DNA of 64,000 bases from Psococerastis gibbosa (lineage: Eukaryota; Arthropoda; Insecta; Psocodea; Psocidae). The stretch spans positions 34,705,371 through 34,769,370 of the forward strand of contig OZ020487.1 in assembly GCA_963971405.1 (NCBI GenBank), in the 5' to 3' direction. Every line of letters starts with the position of its first letter. Position 1 is the first letter of the stretch. The translations under genes and the position numbers were made by a program. Below are positions 20,841 to 32,600 of this stretch, one piece after another. The notes under the pieces were generated by a model that worked only from the letters and a program-made list of their open reading frames with translations, was not told where the DNA came from and made no database searches.

Positions 20841-22875
20841 AAAATGGTAGCTCTTTGCTGTTGTTGTTGAGGGAATAAGTAATATAAAATCAATACAGTG
20901 ATTTCCAGCCACGTTAAGTGACCTTTCGCGTGTTCCCCTTCCGGTATGACTGCTGACATTTTGTTTTTTCACTATCTCGCGTTCATTGCTTACTGAATTA
21001 AATATTGGGACCCCTGACATTACTTGCCCGTCGACTTTGTGAACCCTATTGGTGGGATGCAGGCGGTTAAATTGGGACCATTGTGGCATGAGTAAGGGAA
21101 CCTTTATAAAAATATTAGAAATGCTTTTAGGGGTGCAATGACAGGGGAACTGGGAAGTGAAACTCGAATTAAAAATGGTTCCATCCCGATAATTGATGCC
21201 ATGAGACGCGTACCGGGAAATTTATAGCTTAAATTAAAGAAGGCATTAAAAGATATGCCGCACAATCCTTTATATCAGACCTGGACTGAACTCTGGGATG
21301 AGGAATAATAATAGAGCAAAAATATGGAAATGCTGATATTCCAATTCCGGCAATACGCTCAAAAAACATTAAGAAATAGTTGCAAAAGTTTGATTTTTGC
21401 AGTACCTGCCAGTACCCAACTCGGAAGGTCAGTTTAAGAACTGTTTCATTAATACGCGGTTGGACTATATATATACAAGAGACAAGAAAAACCATTAATT
21501 AATCAAAATTGTCAGTATAATTCTTCAGCATTAATACTGTTGAACATCTTCTGATTGTCTCAATACATGCTATAAGTCTATAAAAGGTATTAAGACAGCA
21601 GGGGTCCCTTGGGGAATTAAGTGTCTGAATATACAAAATAATTATGTTGCCTAAAATTAATTCATCCAAATAATAGTGTTTTTAGGTATAAATGCTAGTA
21701 GTATGGGTACCGAGATTGATAATGTGAGAAGGTTCATGGTAAATGATTGTCCTATGGTTAAAGTTCTTGTTTCAAATAATATTTTTTTATTAAAAAACAT
21801 ATGTATAGCGGCATAAACTGTGTATGTAAGCGTCTTTCCATAAAAATCACAATTATATACTGTATATTATACCTGTAGTGTCAGATAAAGTGCATAGCCA
21901 AAAAGTTTGGTAAAACAAAACAGTAAGCTGAACATAGTGGACCTATGTACTACATCTTACCTGCCTTGAAGTCGACTTGAACCACACATCGCTGTATGTT
22001 TCGAAGTTTAAACTTTCAACATTAGTTATATGATTCTCCCTACTGAAAACCGTGTTCAACAACATACAATAGTTTCCAATCTCACCTCTCAGAGCATTCA
22101 AGATTGTAGACTCCATAGAAAACCGCAAACAGGAACTTGGCCGGAAACCAACACCTGTACAATGTTGACTGACACGCGGAAGAGGCGGGTGAAGATCGCC
22201 CGGAAATGGACGTCTGCAGCTGAAGAAAGGTGAGAGGAAGGAGCAGGGAACGGAGGCAAGGAAAGAAAGAAGGTTGAAGAAGGAAGAAAGACCTGGTCTG
22301 CAATGATATCAATTTAAAAATTGGCTAATTATACAGTATTTTATAACTTGCGTAACAAATTTGTTAACGCTGTATTGCTACAAAATCTGACTGTGGGTCA
22401 AAAATTGGTTGAAGAGGTAACCTCCTTGTTATAACTTCCAAGTTGACAGAATTTCTGCTAATAACATAAGCACTAGGCGAACAGGACGTGGATTCCTCAC
22501 GGTTCCTAATTACAAATTAACACACAGCAGAAATTCGGTCAACTATAGAGGTTTGAGTTACTACAATGAAATGATCAGGGCCGAATACATTGAAAATATT
22601 ACCTTGTCTATTATTAAGAACTATATTGTAAGTCTACTCACAGGTACAGTTTAAAAAAATATTGTTAGTGTGACGAAATAGTTAATAACCTACTACAGTA
22701 AATTGTGTGGTGATCCCAACGCGCCTTTTTGGCACCGGTTCATTAAAATTTGTAATGTTTTTTTGATAAATACACGCATTATTATTATTATTATTATTAT
22801 TATACTCGAAATTAGAGTGTTTTTTTTGGCATTGTGGGCTCACATACAGCCATGGTGGGTAGGTGGGGTTAAAAT
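20841..22875. other. Non-coding stretch
   Basis: A fragment of the R repeat (TTCATGGTAAATGATTGTCCTATGG) lies at about 21700-21770. TTGGTTGAAGAGGTAACCTCC at 22405 is a short dispersed motif. An ATT microsatellite lies near 22780-22803. No domains were recognised. Confidence 0.45.
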
Positions 22876-23560
22876 TATACGTGGACTTCCCTTAGAAAGT
22901 CATATATAGCCTGGTAGGAGTCACTTTTAGAGATCATGTGGGCATAATTAAAAGGGAGGACTGTCATTAAGGGGAAGATGCGGTCTAGTAATTTGTTTCT
23001 AGCTATGGTGAATTCAGGGCATTCCAATATAACGTGCTGCATTGTGCCTTCACTTTCCAGGCAATGGCTGCAGAGAGGAGAGTATGAGCCCCGTAGGGTA
23101 TGATAGATATATGCCTCAGAGAGTCCATGGTTTGTCCTCAGACGTGAGATGGTAGATAAATACATGCGGTGAGTTGGGCCAGACACATTAGCAGACCATT
23201 CGTTTCTAAGCGGTCGAGGTAGAATAGACCTATTGAAGGAGCCAGAAGTATTGGAATTAAAGTCATTTACCCAGAACTGGAAATGGTGTTGTTTTATGGT
23301 CTTATAAAATTCCTCTTTCGGGAACAAAATAGCACTGTACTCGCCAGTAGGAGTTCTTTAGCCAGTGCACCTACCCGTTCATTCCCCTTAAGTCCGACGT
23401 GGGCCTTCACCCACACAAAACGAACATTGATACATCTTGATCGTAACTCAGCTAGAAGCACAAGAATTTTTACGATGAATGGGTTTTTTGCTCTATTTTC
23501 CAAATTAGAGGATATACTCGTAGAAAAAATGGATTTGTCGGGATTCGAACCCACGATCCT
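22876..23560 (-). pseudogene. LINE remnant: RNase H end and C-terminal tail
   Basis: Two adjoining minus-strand frames (23294-23554 and 22875-23327) together encode the end of a non-LTR polyprotein. The first has AKNPFIVKIL and FVWVKAHVGLKGNERVGALA, the last part of a LINE RNase H domain. The position normally filled by a catalytic aspartate (GNE.AD) reads VG. The second has THRMYLSTISRLRTNHG, then CSHCLESEGTMQHVILECP, a zinc-cluster tail. A frameshift near 23300-23327 joins them, and the reverse transcriptase is absent, so it is dead. Confidence 0.8.
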
Positions 23561-23575
23561 AACCGGGGCGTCGCC
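23524..23575 (-). mobile_element. tRNA-like 3' half abutting the LINE
   Basis: On the minus strand CCGGTTAGGATCG, then GGGTTCGAATCCCG (box B at 23541-23551), reads like the variable loop and T arm of a tRNA. It runs directly into LINE coding sequence with a T6 stretch (23524-23529). The 5' half of a tRNA is not there. It is related to 18866-18940. Confidence 0.5.
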
Positions 23576-24492
23576 TATATATTTATATTACAATAATAAT
23601 GAGAAGGTTACCTCTTCAAGCAAAGTTGATTTAATGTCAGTGTCATATAATATACCATATGATATAATACTGCAATATAATGACTGTGGGTCTATACAAA
23701 ATCCCAAATTTCAATATTAGGTTTATTAATTACATTATTAAAACACTCTGGCTTTGGGGGATACCGCATTGCAATTGGCAATGACGTTTCAGAGTAAAAT
23801 ATTCGATAAAAAAACATGCATTTCACATATTTTTTATTGTTTTCTCTTTTCTACGTTAAAGAGAGTTCATGAATAAATAATATTACAGTAAACATCGGCC
23901 ACCGCACGTTCTCAAGTTGTAAATAAAATCATTTAGTTATAACATGGTACAGAATCCCGCTATTAATGTTTTATTCTGCATTGAAATTTCGCAGTGGAAT
24001 TCAATAGGGCAGCCGAGGTAGCGGACCCAAGTGCCCCTAAAGAATGTGGGGGGGAGTGACCCCTGCCCCGGGGGGTCCTCCCCCTTACGTCTGATTTACG
24101 GTCCCCATTCACCGCCTGGCTAATTGCAATAGTTGGGATAGTTTGAATGACGAGCCCGCCCCGAACATGAGCTACCATTCTCTCTAACAAATTGACCGGC
24201 ATAATATTATCCGCCAGCAGCAAAATTAAATTCTCATGTCTCGGTCTCGGTTTAGCTTGGTCCCGGTTATAAAGAGCCCTAGTCCCGATACTAATTACCG
24301 ATACTATTTCGACCATCCCTAAACTAGATTAGGTAAACTGTTAAGGTTGGGTATTGTATTTGTGATTATTTCATTTATTTATATATTTATTTGCGGTTTT
24401 GACGGTGCCGGGCACATACACAATATCTGTACTGTAACACTGTATTGCACTGTATGGGGTTATACTGGCCTAATATATCATTTCATTTCATT
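23576..24492. other. Non-coding stretch with an ATTTC tail at its end
   Basis: A 117-codon minus frame (23963-24316) has no domain I recognise and crosses G/C-rich repeats. At 24380-24490 a retroelement-like 3' tail ends in ATTTC repeats directly before the R repeat copy. Confidence 0.4.
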
Positions 24493-25343
24493 GCTTTCCA
24501 ATTTATACGTACTATAAGGAAAGCTTTGTGATGATCGAAATTTTCGATTCCGAGATTTCAACGGATTTACACGTTTTGAGGTCCCAGGAACCCAAAAAAG
24601 TGGTTTTTACAAAATGTCTGTCTGTCGGTCGGTCTGTTGGTCTGTCGGTCTGTCGGTCTGTCTGTTCGTCGATTTCCGGGCAAACTACTCAGTGGATTTG
24701 AGTGAAATTTGGCATGTAGGTTCACAAAAATCATGCCTCGGGACCATTTTTTTTTTTTTGGGTTAACTTAATTTGGGGGGGTTTTATTTTCAAAAAACTC
24801 CAAAAAAACGTCTAAAAAAATTATTTCTCAAAAACGGCTCCAACGATTTCTTTTAAATTCTCGTAGATTGTAGTCGTTATTAATGTTGACAAAATGCGGG
24901 GGGTCGCTTGCCCCTTGATAGTTTGCTTCTGGGGGTAAAAAAATAAAAATAACTAAATTTTAATGAAAAAATGACTAAAAAATGCGAAACCTTTCTATCG
25001 ATGATTTCTACCTTCAAGCATGTTTTAGGTGTTAAATTGAGTAACGAAACCGGATAGGTTGCTTTCCCAAAAAATTATTTTTTGAAAAAAATGATAGAAA
25101 ATTCGCGCTCAAATACATTGCATGCCCTGCCGTTATTGCTGTGTGGTAATTAATGTGTTTGTTTCACCTATCGAGAATTTACCTCACTTCCAGTGACGTC
25201 AGGTGGACAACCGCCCCCCCCCCCCCCGAGATATCGGAAATTTAACCATAGGAAAAATATTTGCCATAAAATTACTAATTTTCTCTATCTAATAATTTTG
25301 ATAAATTGGAAAGCATGTTCGAGTGAACTCGGACCGGTTCTTT
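24493..25343 (+). repeat. Full-length copy of the ~850-bp 'R' repeat family
   Basis: It starts GCTTTCCAATTTATACGTAC and ends GGACCGGTTCTTT, parallel to 49699-50508 and inverted relative to 19448-20340. The internal CTGT microsatellite (24616-24665) has mutated to a CTGT/CGGT mix. A C-run lies near 25215. The first ~33 bp can fold as a hairpin (GCTTTCC ... GGAAAGC). Confidence 0.85.
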
Positions 25344-25404
25344 CATTTGATGTTGTCTCATGCAATGCATGTTATCATTGTTATATTTATAGCTAGTAAT
25401 AGTA

Positions 25405-25540
25405 CTACAATATAAGGATAGCTTTGCGATGGTCGAAATTATTGATTTCGATATTTCAGTGAATTTACACGTTTTGAGGCCCCAAGTTCTCAAAAAAGTG
25501 TTTTTTACAAAATGTATGTATATCCATGTCTGTGGATTTG
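25405..25540 (+). repeat. Fragment of the 'R' repeat
   Basis: TATAAGGATAGCTTTGCGATGG and ACACGTTTTGAGGCCCC match the first ~140 bp of the R repeat, then similarity stops. It lies just downstream of a full copy in the same orientation. Confidence 0.65.
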
Positions 25541-26931
25541 TTTTTGTGGGGCGAATTCAGTATTAGTCTGTTGAATAATGAATTTGATTTAATTTAGGCT
25601 GTAAAATATTTAGGGGTGCTAAGCCACCTTCTCTTGAAAGTTGGGGGGTACTTTTCGGCGCTTATTAATTTGCTTAAAAAAAAAGTAAAATGGTGCCTAC
25701 AAACAGTAATTTTTTATCCACCCAAAAATTGCAAATTAATTACATCACAAAACCAATTGTAGCGCCATTAGTAATGAAATACTAATTAAGGTGTTGTGGA
25801 ACGAACTGCAGTATAATATGATAGTTTGCGTGACGTCATCGGATTTCTGAGAAGTTTTGTTTGTCAGTGCAGAGGCTGACTGCTGATGGATGGTGCGTTT
25901 TCTAGGTTTAATTGTACCCGGCGCCCCCCAGAGGGCAGCCTGACACCTCGCCGTCATTTTTCAACACCGAGTGCCTCGCAAGCTATCACTCAACACCGGA
26001 CTCCCCGCGAGCTTCCCGAGTTCGTCTGTCTGCTTCAACTGGACATGACTCGATGATCATTGACCTGAAATGTAGTGTTGCTATGGAAACATTCAACATA
26101 AACTTTATTGGATCTGTATAACATTATTTAAATGTAGTTGCGAAAGAACTTACTTAATTATAGTAGCATTAGATGAATATACAATGTAGTAGAAACAATG
26201 CGGGGACGAATACTTACATTTCTCCTTGACCTCGTGCTCTGCTGACAAAATAAATAAATAAATAAATCAGTCTTCTTCTTCTTCTTCTTCTTCTTCCTTA
26301 GTGCCGCCAGCCGCGTGTGCATGATCCGTCAATGATGATTTTTCTTCTACTACTGAACCAGCCCAGTGGAGTTAGATATAATTACATTAATATATATTAT
26401 TTCTGTAAATGCATTATTACTCATAGAAAGTTAGGGTAATCCTCTGCTATGAAGCATAGCAAAAATGCAAAAAGTAATCAGAATTGAGCCAACACCCAGG
26501 TGAAACTATTATATACAGTATATATACTACATACTATTTATACAGTAACTGCAAAAGACATATATACAGTATGTCCTGGAAATCCTGGATCCACCCCTTC
26601 TATGACGATTCTTTTTAATCTTAACCTGGGATTAAAAATGTAAACAACACAAACAACAAAGTAAACATTTTAGAATAGAAAGTAGAATAGAATTGAAAAT
26701 ATTTAAAATTGTTTTTTTTACATTTTTTAAGCCAACAATAAGTTAATACTAAAGGTCAAAGTAGGCCCTCTGGACTGCAAGGTAAAAGCCATTGGGAAAA
26801 ATTTGATGGCGTATGTACGTATGTACTACAATACAAATTGCCAACGGCCTTACCATGTTGAATCCATGAGAGCAGAGCATGTTTCAAACTGGGGCAAACT
26901 TGGTAGTGTACACAGCGTTGGCAGGGGAACA
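25541..26931. other. Non-coding stretch with microsatellites
   Basis: AAAT repeats at 26248-26267 are followed by CTT repeats at 26271-26296. TATA-rich sequence lies near 26510-26570. No genes recognised. Confidence 0.5.
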
Positions 26932-27073
26932 TGGTGGGACATGATAATGCGTTAAGACTATACCAGTCAGTCTACGTGCGTGTCGAGTCCTGGTCACCTC
27001 CGATTTAATCGTGTGACTTTACTATGTTCCTCAATTGATTCGGAATCCACTATAATCAGGAGGTCCACCCTGT
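26932..27073 (+). repeat. Interspersed repeat 'D', diverged copy
   Basis: CCTGGTCACCTCCGATTTAAT and GATTCGGAATCCACTATAATC align with the copies at 20659 and 49250 (both minus strand). Confidence 0.65.
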
Positions 27074-29030
27074 CAGTCAACTCCCCTTTCCCCCGAGGTG
27101 AAAGAGCCTGCCCTTAGGGTGTCTCAAGTTAACAAACAGACTCACTCCCCCCGCCAGGCTGACAGGGTTGCTTAATTCAGAAATGCCAAACACAATACTA
27201 ATTTAAGCACATCTAAAAAATCAAATAACAATTGAAGAGTAATTTATTGTACTTTAGCCTACGTACCTTGGCTTTGATTAAAATTATAAAGCACTTATGC
27301 ACTTACCTACATCAATCTATCTGATTTACACTCAAAGCGTTATCCTGCTTCCCCGCCCTAGACCGGCAAGTTTACAAGACATCACAGGAAAACAAACCTT
27401 TAGAAACCAATAGAGGGGTGGGGGTTTAGGAAAGGGGTGCGGAAGGTACACACTGCCGCACTTAGTCAAATTACTACTCACGAACCTCCATTCACGGAAA
27501 AACTCGGAACTGTCTCAGTCGGTGCTTTGCATCAACCGAGCCTTTGTCTCGGAATCACCGACTCTTTTGCAAATTTACCAAGCTTTTAATTGCAATCTGT
27601 TTGTTACAACTCAGCGATGGAAACGTTTCCGCTTTGGCTTGCATGTCTCCGATTTTCTAGTCTTCAACGTTTTTTCTGTTGGTCAAGCTTTTCTTAATGA
27701 TGTCGTGGTGAAACGAAAATGTTTAAATACAGGTTCCTCATTCCTCTCCTCCTATAACTTTCTATTAGTTGTAGCTGCTCCCCCTCCTATATATCCACAG
27801 TGGTACCCTTTTTTCTTTTATTAATAAAAGGCAAGTCGCATACAAACAATTTAATGAATATTCGATGGACCTTTTCAGTCGCCTCAATGAGTAAATAAAT
27901 ACTTGTTCTGAGTTACGATACGGCTCCGATCACATGGCGCGTAGATACTCGTACAAGTACAAGTGCTCCCTTTCCTCCATACACCATCTACTAAGGTTTC
28001 TCAGCTTAAAATACAAGTATATTCAGCACAACCGTCCAGTCACTATACCAAAATCAAAGTCATGTTAAAATATAGAATTCTGATTGTCACCTTACTAAGC
28101 TTTGCCACGACTGGATTAGCCAACCGACACAGGAGGTCGAGAATGAAGGATTTACGAGGGGTTTTAGTGCTTAGAGTGCCCCCCCCCCCTCCCCGTAGTG
28201 GGCTCAGGTGGTAGCAAGATCCCTTCATCCCACCATTCTCCCCCCACCATAACTTTGGACAGCCTAATGATTACTTGTCACCTTCGCCTAACTTTTCCTT
28301 ACCGGAAAACCCCCACTCTTCACTGTTTCATACATTACGTTCAAGTTACGTTAAAGAGAAATTTTAGGAGAGACCATACGTAGATATCTAAGTTTCAGCA
28401 CAATTTGACATGCGATTTAAAATGTGAAGTGAAGTTAATAGTATGGGTAGTTAATTACTTAATTGTAGGCAGGCATACTAAAAAATTAATAACAAAACAG
28501 ACGGGGAAATATTTTGATAGTATAGGCACAGATCAGTCCAACTTTAGCATTACTGGGTATTGTTTATTAGAAAAGCAAGTTAACATTTTTATCGTGATGG
28601 GCCACGGGTATTTTCCCCGGCCATCTTCCCTGTCGGCAGTCTGAGTGTCCGCAAAATAAGCAATAATGACCTGTTCGTTGGTAATGACTTCAGACTGTGA
28701 GTCAATAATTTGATAGCTTGTTGAACTGCGTCGCACATCACTTTTAAAAAAGTCTTATTAAAAATAGTAATAGTTAAGTTATAAGTATAAGTAAGTATAA
28801 GTAATTGTTAATAAGTTAATGTTACTTGTAGGTACAATAACGTCAACTTACAGCACACATGTATATTGCAACATTTACTTGGCATCACAAAATTTAATAG
28901 GCTACAGTTAATTTTAAATTTAGTGAACTAAGTAACTTTCTACTTAGTATGTCGTTTTAAGGGGTGGTTATGACACATCTTAATGTATTTACATTTTCTA
29001 AAATCGCGATAAAAGATGACGTGTCACCAC
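27074..29030. other. Non-coding stretch
   Basis: Several frames of 60-100 codons have no recognisable domain. A C-run lies at about 28180-28194. Short TAAG-type repeats lie near 28778-28805. Nothing else seen. Confidence 0.4.
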
Positions 29031-29163
29031 ATTCTTCCTACATTTTCTGACCATGCTTCGGAGGGCATGTAAAGCAGACGGTCCCGAGCCTTCCTAGTTG
29101 AGTGTAAGAGAGGGCTTTATAGCCCTAACTCCGCTAGGTTGGCTTAGTAATAGAACAAAAAAA
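29031..29163 (+). mobile_element. tRNA-derived SINE family A, body without head
   Basis: It contains TACATTTTCTGACCATGCTTC, GCATGTAAAGCAGACGGTCC, GTGTAAGAGAGGGCTTTATAG and GGTTGGCTTAGTAATAGAAC in the family order. The tRNA-like head is truncated away. It is close to the copies at 51774 and 60370. Confidence 0.8.
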
Positions 29164-30104
29164 GCCTTTATTTAATTGAACAGAATGTATTTCAGCTTTC
29201 CTTTGACCGCCTTGAAAATTCGTGGTATCAATAAACAAGTTGTTAAAAAGATACTATACCATACAAGGTCGCAGATAACCTCTATATCTGACTTGCGTAT
29301 ATGGAACACTAAACCCATCAACAAAACAAAGCTTTAAATTTACATTCAAACATCCCGAAACTTTCCACATAGCTTACCTTGAGTCACATAAAATTTTACT
29401 CACTTTCAAAGTGCCTCTCCCAGATTTTAAAAATGAAATACCATTTGTGAACTGGAATGCGAAAAGAACTGCAGGGAAAGGTTGAAAGGTTTCATAACTG
29501 CCGATTTAAATGGTTATGTATCGAACTTACTCGCATTACCCCTGGAACTGAGGGGAGGACCAACCCCCGCTATAATCGTTTTTAAAAATGTCTTAAGTCT
29601 TTTTTCGTTATTTTATTTTCGAAGAAATCATGAACTGGAACGAATGGCATTACATTTTAAAGTATAAAAAACAACTGGATGGGGCGGAAATGTGGGTGGC
29701 CTTTTTTCCTCTTTATGTCTCATATTTTATGCCCATTCGGGGGTTCTGCTAGGACATTACATTGCTTTAGTTTTGGATATCTTATACAAAAATATTCTTT
29801 TGTTTTTCCGGAAAAGGAAAGTTTTCATTTCTTTTCAATGCTTTTGCATATTTTGTGGCGGCTTTACATTGTAGCTCAGTTTTTATTTGTGTGCGGCAAG
29901 TTAGTTAATAATCTAGGTGTCTTCAATCAAGTTGATACCATTTTATGATCATGTTCACTGGTGCTGTACCATAGTTAACTATCTTACCAACCTATAATGT
30001 ACAGTCTACATTTTCCAATTACTCCCTACTGGTAGATCAACTTCTATTGTACTTTGCAATCTACTAATTGGTTGGTAATAAATTCTTGTTTCATCGCGTA
30101 TTTC
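29164..30104. other. Non-coding stretch
   Basis: Two overlapping plus frames (29679-29948) have hydrophobic composition but no recognisable family. T-rich sequence read as codons often gives this. Confidence 0.35.
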
Positions 30105-30542
30105 AAGCTTTAAAAGAACGGGTAGGTGCAATATTACTGATGAAAATTTACAGAGTATATATGCGGTGGTCACATAGCGACTAAAAGAATACTAGCCCAT
30201 ATTGAAGCCTGGCTTTCTTGCTAAAAATTAGCTCAACACACAAAAAAGTATGCATATTCATCTATGTTCACATCAGTATCAGTATATCAGTATAATAGAA
30301 CAAAAGCTTTAAAAGAACGGGTAGGTGCAATATTACTGATGAAAATTGACAGGAGTATATATGCGGTGGTCAAATAGCGACTAAAAGAATACTAGCGCAT
30401 ATTGAAGCCTGCCGTCTCACATGGCCTGCCGTCTCACATGGCAAGGCTTCTTGCTAAAAATTAGATCAACACACAAAAGTGTATGCCTATTCATCTATGT
30501 TCAGTGAACATTGTTCACATCAGTATCAGTATATCAGTATAA
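30105..30542. repeat. Tandem direct duplication (~199-bp period) with later inserts
   Basis: Unit 1 (30105-30296) and unit 2 (30304-30542) both run from AAGCTTTAAAAGAACGGG to ATCAGTATATCAGTATAAT. Unit 2 carries extra sequence: two copies of CTGCCGTCTCACATGGC near 30408-30441, and TGTTCAGTGAACA near 30499. Non-coding. Confidence 0.88.
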
Positions 30543-32439
30543 TATCAGTGTCATAATTTTCCGTTTGTCGTATATCAAAACATATTCACATTGGATTCAC
30601 ATTGTCAAAATTTAAGAAGAAGAAAAAATTATCACTTAACCAATTAGATAGTAAATAAATTGATTGGGCAATTTAAAAGACACCAAGTTATGAAAATTAT
30701 TCCATATTGTCATCAGCTATGGTATCATACCTAAAATAAAAAATAAAACACAACACAACCATCCGAACAATTTGAAGGCGCATGACTGACTACTCAACGT
30801 GTTACCCCAAGAAATAAAATATTTTTTACAAATAATCATACAGCTTCTTCTACAGGGGAGTAAAATTGTATTTCGGCGCCTCATTTGGTATTCCAAACCA
30901 TAGCAATAGAGATGGAATCAGCGAAACCTCTATGGAGTTAGATCTGCATCCAGCAAGATGTCTTTGGAGCAAGGGACCATTTATCCGACCACCTCTTCCT
31001 CAACTGCTTTATTGCATCAACTTGGTTTTGCCCCTCTACCTCACGCATTGAAACCAGCTTAACCGTATTTCCACTAAAGATTGTTTTCTCTTTGAGAATT
31101 GTGATTGTTCGTTACATGTTTCTTCTGATGATTGCCGTATCAACACCGTATCATCGTCATCATAATTTTCATCTTCGTCATCTTCTTCTTCTTCTTCTTC
31201 GTCTTCTTTGTCTTCTTCGTGTTCTTCGTCTTCGTACTTTCTACTATTAACAGAAATATTCGGTTCTAATTTGTATGAAATCAACTAAAGATGGGTCCAC
31301 CTGACCCCACCATGTTTTGACTTTTTTTGACTCTCTAATTTCGGTCGATAGTTTCTCAACTTTCTTTAAATTTCGCGTCAACGTATTTCAATACATTTTC
31401 ATACCCCATATTAAAAAACCATATTTCTTGCATTGGGTATTTTGGAACTAATAACCAGGATTGTAGGAGCGGGGGGTGGGGGGGGAGGGCCATCTTATAA
31501 ATAGTATGTAGTGTACCTACATATGTTGAAATGTTGCAAGTTCAATCTACTAGTGCAGCCCTGAGTATTGAAAACAATAAGATACGCTAAGCAGGCTACC
31601 GAGTTTAAACATGGCGCCAATATAAAAAAGAATTCAGTAAACAATGTAAAACTCCTACAAGTTTCCAAGTTGAAAAATGGGAATATTATACGGTAATATC
31701 TACGGAGATGACCACAGAGGATGAATGTACGTCTTAAATTACCGTTGGATATCGATCAGGGGTGCCAACCCTCGTATGAAAATTCCTGCGGCCTCAATAC
31801 CGACCAACGTCCTCCCCATAAAATTTATGGAGCAACTTAATCTCAACTGAACGCTTTCTCTTGTGCATATTAAATTCCCATAACTCTGATTGTTTCTTGG
31901 TGTTTCTTTATTTGTTTTGGTTTCTATGTAAATGAAGGTTCTGTAGACTTACGGCACTTTCTGTCTTACTCTTATTGGTCTAATAACAGAGTACTAACCT
32001 ACAGAGGTGAGTGTAGAGTTCAATCCGAGGATACATTCATTAAATTGTTTTTTACCTTTAAACAAAAAAAACTGTAGGACAGTAAAGAGTTTTCATTTTT
32101 GCGTCGCATAAAAAAGCTCAGATACGTAAAGTACTTAGTAGAAGAGTTTGAGCACTTAGTGACAAGAATCGAAGTGCTGGAGGGTCATGAAAATTACAAT
32201 GCAAAATCATCGGGAAGAAAGTGCGGTGAAGATGTACTTAAGGCTGGGATCCGATCCGCGGATGGGTCTCAAGTGAAAGCTCTTCACCACGTATCTAACC
32301 CCTTCAACTTTGTTGGACTCGTCCCGAACCACGCGTACGCTGAAACGAGGGTTGAGAGCTGGGGTAGCTTCCCAAATTTTATACTTGTATAGGTGGCCTA
32401 TGCCTATGTCTCGACTGGACTACGGGGGCAAGGTGGTAG
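30543..32439. other. Non-coding stretch with a CTT/CGT microsatellite
   Basis: A TCTTC-rich microsatellite lies at about 31170-31232; the acidic frame on the minus strand (31036-31284) comes from it. A G-run lies near 31471. A SINE-C-like 3' end lies near 32025-32075. A 97-codon plus frame (32099-32392) has no domain I recognise. Confidence 0.4.
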
Positions 32440-32600
32440 CGCGCTTGTACTTGTGCCAATATCTACACTCCTTGCGGTCGGAGAGGTGTCGCAACTCGAC
32501 ACAAGTGCCTAATAGGTGACTTAGTGAGGCGATTGAAGAAATTAATCAGATACATTCATTACATTGTTTGTACGCGATTTAACCCTTCTTTTTAAACAAA
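32440..32600 (+). mobile_element. SINE-like interspersed repeat (family C)
   Basis: GGCAAGGTGGTAGCGCGCTTG, CCTTGCGGTCGGAGAGGTGTC, CAACTCGACACAAGTGCCTA and ACATTGTTTGTACGCGATTTAACC match the copy at 46608-46780 and end in an A-rich tail. The opening GGCAAGGTGGTAGCG resembles a tRNA box A; box B is not clear. Partial 3' ends recur near 32025 and 48180. Confidence 0.65.

Noticed and set aside
20583-21089. 168-codon minus-strand frame with similarity to 49025-49498
   Set aside because: The similarity is confined to repeat D; outside it the two frames share nothing, and the third D copy is not open.
23963-24316. 117-codon minus-strand frame
   Set aside because: No recognisable domain, no repeat partner, and it runs through G/C-rich low-complexity DNA. 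Kept as chance unless a homolog is found.
29679-29948. Hydrophobic frames suggestive of a membrane protein
   Set aside because: T-rich DNA gives hydrophobic translations by chance. The two frames overlap each other, and no family is recognisable.
31036-31284. Acidic D/E-rich frame on the minus strand
   Set aside because: It is the TCTTC/GTC microsatellite read in reverse; such acidic runs arise easily from simple repeats.
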